A stretch of DNA of 64,000 nt from NCBI GenBank assembly GCA_964406445.1, contig CAYORU010000011.1, positions 24,751 through 88,750 on the forward strand, in the 5' to 3' direction. Below, one piece after another: positions 43,164 to 49,797 of the stretch. Position 1 is the first letter of the stretch. Every line of letters begins with the position of its first letter. The translations under genes were made by a program, and so were the position numbers. This stretch comes from SG8-30 sp964406445 (lineage in GTDB: Bacteria; Pseudomonadota; Gammaproteobacteria; Steroidobacterales; Steroidobacteraceae). A model generated the notes under the pieces. That model made no database searches. It was not told the DNA's origin and was given only the letters and a program-made list of their open reading frames with translations.

Positions 43164-44428
43164 CGGTCGGCCCGGTACGGACGTGGGTCGACCGACGGAG
43201 CGGCGCCCAGCATCAGGTCGGCGAGGAGCTCCGCGGAACCCGCGGCCATCGTCCAGCCGAGGTGGCCATGTCCGGCGTTGATCCACAGGCCGTCCGGGCC
43301 CGCCGCGCCGATGAACGGAAGGCCGTCGGCACTCATCGGCCGCAAGCCCGCCCAGGCCACTGCACGTGCGCGGTCCGCGCGGGGCTCCAGGTGCGGGAAC
43401 AGCCTGGCGAACAGCCGGAAAAGGTTCTCGACGCGCGCCGGCTCGATGGTCCGGTCGAAGCCGGCGAACTCCGCGGTGCCCACGAACCTCAAGGCGTCGC
43501 CGAGGGGCACCACCGCGGCATGCATCGCGTCGTCGATCACCGGCAGGCGCGGGCGCGACGCCCAGCCGTCCGTGCCGACGGTGACGGAGTAGCCCTTGGC
43601 CGGCTTGATCGGCAGCCTGACTCCGAGGCGGCGGGTCAGCCCGGGCGCCGCGACGCCCGTCGCCACGACCACCGCACCCGCTGGCAGCACCTCGCCCCCC
43701 TCGAGCTCCACGCCGCTCACGCGACCGCGGCTCAGGCAGATCCGCCGCACGCGGGCGCCGAGCCGGATCCCGGCACCGGCCTGCCGGGCCCGCGCGGCAA
43801 TTGCCTGAACGAACGCAAGGGCATCGCCACAGACGTCGTCCGGATAGTAGACGCCACAGGACAGCAGTCGCTGCGCCTCGCGCAGCTCCGGCTCCCGCGC
43901 GAGGATCCCGTCCCGGTCGAGGACCTCGTATCGCAGGCCTTCCGGCGCGAGCCGTCGCGCCAGCTCGATCGTGCCGCGAGCCGCCTCGCGCGTAGCGAAC
44001 ACCTTCAGCGTGCCGTCGCGTGCGAGCGGCTCGTGCGCCGGCAAGCCGCGCTCGAGCTCGAGCGTCAGCTCCACCGAGCGGCGCGCCAGCGCGAAGGCAT
44101 GGGAGGTCGCCGCCGCATGCCGGGAAGGCGCCGAGTTGCGCAGGAATCTCAGGCCCCAGCCAGCCAGGCCCGGCAGCGCACTCAGGCGGAGCTTGAGCGC
44201 CGCGTACGGATCGGTGAGCGAAGCGAGCAGCGCCCAGGCCGCCCCGGGGCTGTTCCAGGGATCGGACATCGAGGCTGTCAGCATGCCGCCGTTGGCGTGG
44301 CTGGCGCCCGTGCCGAGTGCAGCGGCTGCATCGAGGAGCAGCGCCGGCCTGCCGCGCTGCGCCAGCGCGGCCAGCGACGTCACGCCCGCCAGGCCGCCGC
44401 CAATGATGATGATTCTGTCCGTGTTCAT
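43160..44428 (-). CDS. D-amino-acid dehydrogenase-like FAD oxidoreductase
   Basis: A 422-residue DAO-family flavoprotein. The dinucleotide fold is at the N-terminus (IIIIGGGLAGVTSLAALAQRG), followed by ASHANGGMLTASMSDPWNSPG, typical of DadA-like dehydrogenases, then IKPAKGYSVTV and the C-terminal GLRPMSADGLPFIG...NAGHGHLGWTM. It deaminates D-amino acids to 2-oxo acids with electrons passed to the respiratory chain. It fits downstream of the N-acyl-D-amino-acid deacylase at 28769. ATG at 44428 has no strong ribosome site. Confidence 0.88.
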   Translation of the reverse strand: MNTDRIIIIGGGLAGVTSLAALAQRGRPALLLDAAAALGTGASHANGGMLTASMSDPWNSPGAAWALLASLTDPYAALKLRLSALPGLAGWGLRFLRNSAPSRHAAATSHAFALARRSVELTLELERGLPAHEPLARDGTLKVFATREAARGTIELARRLAPEGLRYEVLDRDGILAREPELREAQRLLSCGVYYPDDVCGDALAFVQAIAARARQAGAGIRLGARVRRICLSRGRVSGVELEGGEVLPAGAVVVATGVAAPGLTRRLGVRLPIKPAKGYSVTVGTDGWASRPRLPVIDDAMHAAVVPLGDALRFVGTAEFAGFDRTIEPARVENLFRLFARLFPHLEPRADRARAVAWAGLRPMSADGLPFIGAAGPDGLWINAGHGHLGWTMAAGSAELLADLMLGAAPSVDPRPYRADR

Positions 44429-44530
44429 GGTGGTTGCGCGCCGCGAGCGTACCATCTTGCAGCCATGTGGCGGATCCTGAGGCAGCGCTCGCGCGCAGCC
44501 CGCTTCTGACCGGCGCGCCACGACTTGCCG

Positions 44531-44616
44531 TCAGCCGGCGAGCTTCCCGCAGGTCGTGCCGCCGTGGATGATCTGGTCCTGGATGCTCAGATGCGCGCGA
44601 GCGCGATCCGGGCTGC
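44531..44616 (-). pseudogene. Frameshifted 3' fragment of a HEPN gene
   Basis: Directly after the stop of coiled-coil copy 2 the minus strand reads ARIALARI, then, after losing one base relative to the intact gene, SIQDQIIHGGTTCGKLAG and a stop. This matches the intact HEPN protein at 47321 (SIVLSRIYTLRNQLIHGGATWG), including the IHGG core, and the DNA is also similar (44552-44616 versus 47461-47518). The catalytic Arg is changed (RNQLIH to QDQIIH). It is a decayed remnant of a second HEPN gene. Confidence 0.6.
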
Positions 44617-44624
44617 GGCCCGGA

Positions 44625-45095
44625 CTAGAGCCCGAAACGGATGGCGGCGAGGATGACGCCGACGCCCGCGGCCAGCATCGATCCGAGGCGAAGCGTCATC
44701 GAATGCCGCAGCGCTTCCATGTCCCGGGCAATGTCGCTGCGCAGGATCTGCTGATCCTTCACGAACTCACTGCGCAGGAGTTGCAGGTCCTTGGCCACGT
44801 CGCTACGCAGGCTCTGCAGGTCCTTGGCCACGTCGCTACGCAGGCTCTGCAGGTCCTTGGCGACGTCGCTGCGCAGGCTCTGCAGGTCCTTGGCCACGTC
44901 GCCACGCAGCGAACCGATCTCCTGACCAAGCTCGTTGCGCACGCCGACGATCTGCTGTTCGAGCAGCTTCAGGTCCTGCTTGGTTGCGAGCGTCGTGCCC
45001 ATGTCCCGCTCCATGGCATCCACCACCGCCCGGGCCTTGTCGGACGGCACGTTGATGCTGACGAGCGCATCATACAGCGAGTACAGATAGTCCAC
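44625..45095 (-). CDS. DUF1640-like coiled-coil membrane protein, copy 2
   Basis: A 156-residue member of the family described at 16341: conserved cap (VDYLYSLYDALVSINVPSDK to LATKQDLKLLEQQ), a stalk with the 11-residue unit SLRSDVAKDLQ repeated with little change at about residues 62-105, and a C-terminal hydrophobic anchor (MLAAGVGVILAAI). It is two 11-residue units longer than copy 1. GTG start at 45095 follows GGAGGG. The near-identical repeats point to recent stalk expansion by slippage or unequal recombination. Confidence 0.78.
   Translation of the reverse strand: MDYLYSLYDALVSINVPSDKARAVVDAMERDMGTTLATKQDLKLLEQQIVGVRNELGQEIGSLRGDVAKDLQSLRSDVAKDLQSLRSDVAKDLQSLRSDVAKDLQLLRSEFVKDQQILRSDIARDMEALRHSMTLRLGSMLAAGVGVILAAIRFGL
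44755..44919. repeat. 33-bp in-frame tandem repeat inside coiled-coil copy 2
   Basis: Three consecutive 33-base units begin at 44788, 44821 and 44854; the first two are identical and the third differs at two bases. They are flanked by diverged units at 44755 and 44887. Each unit encodes one 11-residue (hendecad) coiled-coil repeat, so copy-number change keeps the frame and only alters stalk length. Confidence 0.85.
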
Positions 45096-45204
45096 CCAGA
45101 TGCCCTCCGTGGCATGAATCGGCTCTCAGCGTAACCGTGCGGCAGGCATTGGGGGCCGCAGATATCCGGTCTGAACGACCGAATTCTCTGCTCGCCGCGG
45201 GATG

Positions 45205-45807
45205 TCAGTCCGCCAGCGCCTCCATCGTCTCCACGGTCCGGCCGAGCTCGGCGGCCAGCTGCTCCGGACCGCCGCGCGCGAATTCCGCGGCGAGCGCGCG
45301 GTAGTACCACAGTGTCCCGTCCCGCTTGCCGGTGAAGCGCTCGAAGAGCGCTGGACCCATGACCCTGAGGTCCGCCACGATGGCCCGCGCGTTGTGCAGC
45401 TTGTCGGCGCAGGAGACGAGCCGCACCGCGGGCGGCGCCTTTGCGAGGTGCGCGAGGTAGGACTCCTTGCGCGCCCGCCAGGGCGGCTTCGGGTCCACGT
45501 CGGCATCCGTGCAGCCTTCGACGATCGCAAGCACCTCGGGCCCGAATTCGCGCTCGATGTCGCGGCGCAGCTGCGCCCGGCCATCGGGATAGTCCGTCGG
45601 GCAGTCCTCGATCGCGTCGTGCAGCAGCCCGGCGATCGCCTCGTCGCGCGCGCCGCCGTGCTCGAGCACCAGCCCCGCCACCGCGATCAGGTGCGAGATG
45701 TAGGGTATGTCCGTCTCCTTGCGCAGCTGGCGCGCGTGCAGCCGTGTCGCGAAGCCGAGCGCGCGCTCGAAGTCCACGTGAAAAGCCACCCGCTCAGCGT
45801 CATTCAT
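45205..45807 (-). CDS. HD-domain hydrolase resembling small alarmone hydrolases
   Basis: A 200-residue HD-superfamily protein. His39 (YISHL), the HD pair His63-Asp64 (GLLHDAIED) and Asp135 (SCADKLHNAR) form the metal site; the ED after HD and ADKLHN are typical of the RelA/SpoT-type hydrolase domain (MESH1-like), which removes pyrophosphate from (p)ppGpp. It has no synthetase domain. The ATG overlaps the upstream gene's stop (ATGA), so the two proteins are coupled. Another nucleotide substrate is possible. Confidence 0.8.
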   Translation of the reverse strand: MNDAERVAFHVDFERALGFATRLHARQLRKETDIPYISHLIAVAGLVLEHGGARDEAIAGLLHDAIEDCPTDYPDGRAQLRRDIEREFGPEVLAIVEGCTDADVDPKPPWRARKESYLAHLAKAPPAVRLVSCADKLHNARAIVADLRVMGPALFERFTGKRDGTLWYYRALAAEFARGGPEQLAAELGRTVETMEALAD

Positions 45808-46418
45808 CCCGTCACCTCCCGGATCATGGGTGGAAGCTCGAGTTGCCCGGTGCGCCCTGCGTCGATGGCCAGCAGGCGTGCCTCCCCGGCGCGCCAGGTG
45901 TCGGCCACGCAGGCCATCCCGTAGCGGCGCAGCAGGATTTCGTCCAGCCGGTCCGCCGCCGTGTCGGAGGCCTCGAAGTACCGATAGACGATGATCTTCG
46001 CCACCGTCAGGTGCGCCTCGATGTCCTGCATCATGGCCGCGACCTCGGCCGCGTAGAAGCTTCGCCAACCGTCGAGGCAGGCGATCCGGTAACGCTCCGG
46101 CTCGCGCGCCCGACGCACGGTCGCAGGCTCCTCCTGCAGCGCCCAGCGGTAGTACGCCGCGATGTGCTCGTAGTGGCACTGCAGCAGCTTGTGGCTGAAG
46201 CCGTCGATTGTCTTCATCCGTGCGAAATTCCGCTCGAACCACGGCACCTCGTCGCGCAAACCCTCGGCCCAGTTGACGACCAGCTTCCACCACCACGACA
46301 GCGCACCGCCATAGTCGAGCTTCTGCTGGGGCCTGAGCGGCATCCCCCAGTAAAGATCGTGCTGCGCCAGTTTCAGGACCTCGTCGTCGTCGCCCTCGAA
46401 GCAACTGTAGATCCACAT
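45804..46418 (-). CDS. Unrecognised protein coupled to the HD hydrolase
   Basis: A 204-residue soluble protein with no family I recognise. It is rich in aromatic residues and acidic helices (MWIYSCFEGDDDE, YGGALSWWWKLVVNWAEGL, HKLLQCHYEHIAAYYRWAL) and lacks a signal peptide. Its stop overlaps the HD gene start, which suggests a joint function, perhaps as partner or regulator of the hydrolase. ATG at 46418 follows AGGAGG at a rather long spacing of about 11 bases. An upstream in-frame extension is Arg-rich and was rejected. Confidence 0.6.
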   Translation of the reverse strand: MWIYSCFEGDDDEVLKLAQHDLYWGMPLRPQQKLDYGGALSWWWKLVVNWAEGLRDEVPWFERNFARMKTIDGFSHKLLQCHYEHIAAYYRWALQEEPATVRRAREPERYRIACLDGWRSFYAAEVAAMMQDIEAHLTVAKIIVYRYFEASDTAADRLDEILLRRYGMACVADTWRAGEARLLAIDAGRTGQLELPPMIREVTG

Positions 46419-46774
46419 GAGTTCACGCCTCCTCTTGCTCGAAGCGCGCGCCGCGCACATCCCTGCCCCGCGCCGCGCGCGGTCTTCCCGACCGTCGCCC
46501 TCGACGGCCGCGTTCGTCAGCTTCGGTATTGCGGGCCCGGGCCAGCCCCTTCGACATCGCCCGTGTTGTCACCCGGCGGGTGACGTGTTTGCCTTCCGGC
46601 CATGTGCCCTGCTTGCCAGGGGAACCACCGTGACCCGCGAGGGGCTCGGTTGGCGGAGGCGGTGGCCTCCCTCTTCACACGCCAGAATTGTAGCGGATCA
46701 GCCCCAGCTCGCGGGGCGGACTTGACTCATTCAGACGGTCCTGCGCCCCTGGTGTTCGCGCCTCGCGTCGGCGC
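46419..46774 (-). other. 356-base gene-free stretch, possible long structured leader
   Basis: No reading frame stands out. On the minus strand a good -10 element TACAAT lies at 46692-46687 (context GCTACAATTC), about 260 bases before the ATG at 46418, so the unrecognised gene and the HD gene may have a long 5' leader. That leader can fold: GTCACCC/GGGTGAC (46568-46584) is a perfect stem, and GGAGGC/GCCTCC near 46660 another. It matched none of the common riboswitches, 4.5S RNA or tmRNA that I know. A -35 element is not evident. Confidence 0.35.
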
Positions 46775-47302
46775 CTACATCCAGATTCGCAGGGCCGCGA
46801 GGATCACGCCGACCCCGGCGATGAGGCCCGAGCCGAGCCAGCCGATGATGGACAGGCGCATCGTCTCCATGTCCTTGCGGAGCAACTCAATCTCGCTGCT
46901 GCTTTCCTTGCGCACGAGGGCGAACTCGCCGCCAAACTCCCTGCGCACCGTCGCGATCTCGCCGGCCACTTCCTTGCGCATGGCCGCGAACTCCGACGCG
47001 AACTCCTTGCGCACTGCAGCGAACTCGGACGTGAACTCCTTGCGCACGGCAGCGGAGTCAGCCGTAAACTCCTTGCGCAAGCTCTCGAGCCCGCGGTCGA
47101 GGTCGGTGCGCAGTGAGCCGATATCCTTGCCCATCTCGGTCCGTAGGCTGCCGATCTCCCGCGACAGGAGCTCGTATCGGTTCTCCACTTCCTGGCGAAT
47201 CAGCAGCAGATCCTGCTTGGTGGCGAGCGTCGTTCCCATATCCCGCTCCATCGCGTCGACCACGGCCCGTGCCTTGTCCGACGGAACGTTGATGCTCACC
47301 AA
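46775..47302 (-). CDS. DUF1640-like coiled-coil membrane protein, copy 3 (5'-truncated)
   Basis: A 175-residue copy with the longest stalk: cap from SINVPSDKARAVVDAMERD, a LLLIRQEVENRYELLSREIG neck as in copy 5, then five to six degenerate 11-residue units (AVRKEFTSEFA type) and the WLGSGL membrane anchor as in copy 1. The N-terminal MDYLYS part is missing: homology stops at the TGA of the HEPN gene, followed only by GlyGlyLeu and TyrAspAlaLeu codons. Translation would have to begin at an internal GTG (47302). Whether it is expressed is unclear. Confidence 0.65.
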   Translation of the reverse strand: MVSINVPSDKARAVVDAMERDMGTTLATKQDLLLIRQEVENRYELLSREIGSLRTEMGKDIGSLRTDLDRGLESLRKEFTADSAAVRKEFTSEFAAVRKEFASEFAAMRKEVAGEIATVRREFGGEFALVRKESSSEIELLRKDMETMRLSIIGWLGSGLIAGVGVILAALRIWM

Positions 47303-47320
47303 GGCATCATACAGGCCGCC

Positions 47321-48022
47321 TCACTCCACCACCGGATAACAGGCATCCCCCCACAGCGTCTTCGGGTGGTCGAGCATCACCTCGATCACGAGCGGCACCA
47401 GCTTGCCCATGAAGGCGACGCAGTCGCGCACCTGGTCGCGGTTCACCGAGCTGCCCCAGGTCGCGCCGCCGTGGATGAGCTGGTTCCGGAGCGTATAGAT
47501 GCGCGAGAGCACGATGCTCGTCACGGTCACGGTGTCGTGCCGGCCGAGCGCCGCCTGGGCCGCGCGGTTGGCCGCGGCGAAGCGCTCCTTCCACGCCTCG
47601 GGCGGCAGCGTGCCGTTGTGCGACTGCCAGAAGTCCTGGAAGACGTAGGGGTTCTTGAGCAGCACGCGGATGCTGCCGGGAAACTCCGTCCACAGCAGCT
47701 CGCCGAACCGGTTGCGCGCACCGTCGAGGTCCACGAGCTTCTGCAGGAAGGCCCGGAACGTGTCCTGCTCCGCGAGCCGGTACTTCGGATCGATCTCGGT
47801 CGCGTAGGCCGCGTTGAAGGCGATCCAGAGGAAGATGAAACGACCGTCCGGGTCGTCCGCCTGCTCGGCGCGGTTCAGCCAGCTGAGCGCTCGATGCACG
47901 CGCAGCGCGAGGTTCGGTGGGTGGCCGTCACGCTCGGCGCGCTGGCGGGCCTTGAGGAGTTCGTAGCTCGACATGAGGTTCAGCTCGTCTAACTCGAAGT
48001 CGTAGAGGCTGACTGCTTGCAT
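47321..48022 (-). CDS. HEPN-domain protein
   Basis: A 233-residue helical protein with a HEPN-type R-x4-H motif, Arg179 to His184 (RNQLIHGG), in the C-terminal helical pair. The preceding helices (SWLNRAEQ, FIFLWIAFNAAYA) match a broad family of uncharacterised HEPN proteins. HEPN proteins are often metal-independent RNases in toxin-antitoxin or defence systems. No nucleotidyltransferase (MNT) partner is adjacent. Coiled-coil copy 3 begins right at its stop codon, and a decayed relative follows copy 2. RNase activity is inference. Confidence 0.72.
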   Translation of the reverse strand: MQAVSLYDFELDELNLMSSYELLKARQRAERDGHPPNLALRVHRALSWLNRAEQADDPDGRFIFLWIAFNAAYATEIDPKYRLAEQDTFRAFLQKLVDLDGARNRFGELLWTEFPGSIRVLLKNPYVFQDFWQSHNGTLPPEAWKERFAAANRAAQAALGRHDTVTVTSIVLSRIYTLRNQLIHGGATWGSSVNRDQVRDCVAFMGKLVPLVIEVMLDHPKTLWGDACYPVVE

Positions 48023-48141
48023 CGGAATCGAACCGATCGAACCAGATTCTCGGCTGTCACTGGATGCGCGTCAGCGGCCGTGCAACAGGATGGGTGGGCG
48101 TGGCGTCGATGGCTGCCACGACGGCAGGCAGCTTGAATTAT

Positions 48142-48159
48142 TGTGTATGCGCATATACA
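48142..48159. promoter_or_regulatory. Near-palindromic operator upstream of brnA
   Basis: An 18-base near-palindrome (TGTGTATGC / GCATATACA, one mismatched pair) lies in an AT-rich patch just before the BrnT remnant. BrnTA operons are autoregulated by the ribbon-helix-helix antitoxin BrnA, so this is the probable binding site that survived the loss of the toxin's 5' end. Confidence 0.45.
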
Positions 48160-48162
48160 TAG

Positions 48163-48339
48163 AATGTCGTCCATCAGCTCCGGGCGCTCGGGCTCATCGC
48201 CGGACGACTGCACGCCTTGGTGTTCACGCCGCGGGCGGGAAAGGTTCACGTGATCAGCCTGCGGAAGGCCAACCGTCGCGAGACGAAACACTATGAAGCG
48301 CAAGACCAGCACCAGGAAACGGGCGACCGAGAACCCTGA
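48163..48339 (+). pseudogene. 5'-truncated BrnT-type toxin
   Basis: The plus strand reads HQLRALGLIAGRLHALVF then VISLRKANRRETKHYEA, the C-terminal third of BrnT RNase toxins (GR..V...R....RIISLRKA.RRE...YE). An in-frame TAG at 48160 and the operator-like palindrome immediately precede it, and no start or N-terminal domain is present. The frame overlaps the start of the BrnA gene, as in intact brnTA operons. The toxin is therefore inactive while its antitoxin remains. Confidence 0.72.
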
Positions 48340-48580
48340 GTGGACCAAGGCGACGTTCGCCAAGGCCCGCCCGGCGGCCGAGGTGTTGCCGGAAATCTTC
48401 GAGGCCAGTACTGCCAGGAAGATGCTGAAACCTCGCGGACGGCCAAAGACGGGTAAAGCAAGGACGGCCATCTCCCTCCGCTTGCCGCCGGAGACGCTCG
48501 CACGCTGGAAGGCGACTGGTGCCGGCTGGCAGACTCGCATGGCAGAGGTGCTGGCCAAGGCCGTCTCAGGCCAACGCTGA
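48293..48580 (+). CDS. brnA: BrnA-family antitoxin
   Basis: A 95-residue BrnA-type antitoxin. The basic N-terminal half leads to the ARPAAEVLPEIF segment that contacts BrnT, then GRPKTGKARTAISLRLPPET and LARWKATGAGWQTRMAEVLA, the ribbon-helix-helix DNA-binding part. It starts inside the BrnT remnant. With the cognate toxin truncated it may be an orphan, or may act as an anti-addiction antitoxin against a BrnT elsewhere. Confidence 0.85.
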   Translation: MKRKTSTRKRATENPEWTKATFAKARPAAEVLPEIFEASTARKMLKPRGRPKTGKARTAISLRLPPETLARWKATGAGWQTRMAEVLAKAVSGQR

Positions 48581-48642
48581 ACCAGGCGACGTCGCTGGCA
48601 AGAGGGGTCGCACTCCCAGACGTGTCTAAGTCCGGTTGATAC

Positions 48643-49065
48643 TCACGCGTTATCGAACAAGCCCCGGGCTGCCAGCGCGAGCATCAACAGCAGCAGGAAC
48701 CAGTCCACCGTGAACGCGCGCCGGCGATGGGGCACGTAGTTCGAGCCGACGTGGATCCAAGCGTGCACCAGGCGGCTCGCCACGAACAGCCACGCCACCG
48801 CCAGCGCGGCCACGCCCACTGCGTCCATCGCCCACAGCGAGAACGCGAGCACGTAGAACAGCACCGGCAGCTGGAACTGGTTGCGGATGTTGTTGTTGAC
48901 CTGCTGCACGTCGTCCGGCCAGGCGTCGTCGTGCAGCGCGCGCCGCGCGAGATCCACGGTGCCCACCTTCACCGCGCGGGTCTTGGCCCTGATCAGCGCC
49001 ACGTACATCAGGAGGGTCAGCAGCACCTGGACCAGGACGGGCGCAAGGATCCAATTTCGACTCAT
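48643..49065 (-). CDS. MAPEG-family membrane protein
   Basis: A 140-residue integral membrane protein with four hydrophobic segments. The MAPEG signature is clear: NNNIRNQFQLPVLFYVLAF after the first loop and ASRLVHAWIHVGSNYVPHRR before the last helix. Eukaryotic relatives are glutathione-dependent eicosanoid enzymes; bacterial roles are mostly unknown. It is a housekeeping-looking gene within the accessory region, ending in a short gap before the brnA terminus. Confidence 0.85.
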   Translation of the reverse strand: MSRNWILAPVLVQVLLTLLMYVALIRAKTRAVKVGTVDLARRALHDDAWPDDVQQVNNNIRNQFQLPVLFYVLAFSLWAMDAVGVAALAVAWLFVASRLVHAWIHVGSNYVPHRRRAFTVDWFLLLLMLALAARGLFDNA

Positions 49066-49105
49066 GGAATCAACTCATGAAGGGCATGCAGCCCACTTCG
49101 GAACG

Positions 49106-49216
49106 AACCCGCGTCGTGCCCATGTCGCGCTCCATGGCATTCGCCACCGTCCGTGTCTTCTCGGAAGGCAGCTGGGTGCCGCCGAGCGCATCATGCAGCG
49201 AGTACAGGTAATCGAC
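49106..49216 (-). pseudogene. Remnant of the coiled-coil family (copy 4)
   Basis: Only the N-terminal cap survives: VDYLYSLHDALGGTQLPSEK, then TRTVANAMERDMGTTRV, after which the sequence departs from the family and runs to a stop at 49070. The usual GTG start has become GTC, and the LATKQDL motif, stalk and anchor are gone. It lies between the MAPEG gene and the DUF4258/DUF2283 pair. Confidence 0.7.
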
Positions 49217-49316
49217 GGGCAGCCCCTCCCTGGCGCCGCCGCGGCTCGGCAATAAGCCTACGAACCCACCACATTGTTCGGTGCACAGCGGCCGGCTCCG
49301 CAGGCAGTCTCGCCGA

Positions 49317-49559
49317 ATGGCGGACTACCGATTCACGACGTACTTCGAGCGCGACGTGCTCCGCAAGCGCGCCTATCTGAAACGCGAGTGGTGCGTCTTC
49401 GTCATCGAGCATCCTGTCCGCCAGGAACGCCAGGAGCAGAACCGCTGGCGGTTCTGGGCCGCGATCCCCGAGCTTGGCGGACGCTACTTGAGGGTCGTCA
49501 CGCTCGAGGATAAGGTGACCATTCACGACGCCTTCCCCGACCGCGGATTCAGGCCATGA
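49317..49559 (+). CDS. DUF4258-like putative toxin
   Basis: An 80-residue protein (MADYRFTTYFERDVLRKRAY, REWCVFVIEHPVRQERQ, RWRFWAAIPELGGRYLRVVT) with the small RelE/BrnT-like mixed fold pattern of DUF4258-type proteins, usually paired with DUF2283 partners. Its stop overlaps the next ATG by four bases. A toxin-antitoxin role is suggested by the pairing but is unproven. ATG at 49317 is favoured because family-like sequence begins there. Confidence 0.65.
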   Translation: MADYRFTTYFERDVLRKRAYLKREWCVFVIEHPVRQERQEQNRWRFWAAIPELGGRYLRVVTLEDKVTIHDAFPDRGFRP

Positions 49560-49774
49560 AGCTCAACTACCACGCCGAGACGGACTCGCTCTACATCGAC
49601 CTGTCCGAGCGGCCGAGTGCCGAGAGCAGGGAGGTCTCCGAGGGCGTCGTGCTGGACTACGACGCCGAGGGCAACCTCGTGGGCATCGACATCGACAACG
49701 CGAGCCGCAAGGTCGCCCTGCAGCGGCTGGTGCTCAACAGCCTGCCCGGCGTCGTGGAGACGAGCGCGGCCTGA
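49556..49774 (+). CDS. DUF2283 protein, putative antitoxin partner
   Basis: A 72-residue DUF2283 protein: MKLNYHAETDSLYIDLSERP, EVSEGVVLDYDAEGNLVGID and a C-terminal helix. The family is a small beta-rich domain commonly encoded next to DUF4258 proteins. It is translationally coupled to the upstream gene (ATGA). The direction of the toxin/antitoxin roles is unknown. Confidence 0.82.
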   Translation: MKLNYHAETDSLYIDLSERPSAESREVSEGVVLDYDAEGNLVGIDIDNASRKVALQRLVLNSLPGVVETSAA

Positions 49775-49797
49775 GCGGCGTCGCGCGGCCGGGCGAC

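Noticed and set aside
44755..44919. Possible CRISPR-like repeats
   Set aside because: The 33-base units are directly adjacent without spacers and lie in frame inside a coding gene as coiled-coil repeats.
46419..46774. 4.5S RNA, tmRNA, RNase P RNA or a known riboswitch
   Set aside because: None of the conserved core sequences of these RNAs was found; only generic stems and a -10 element are visible.
48021..48100. Complete tRNA gene
   Set aside because: Only a T-arm-like hairpin is present; no matching anticodon, D-arm or acceptor strands could be found on either side.
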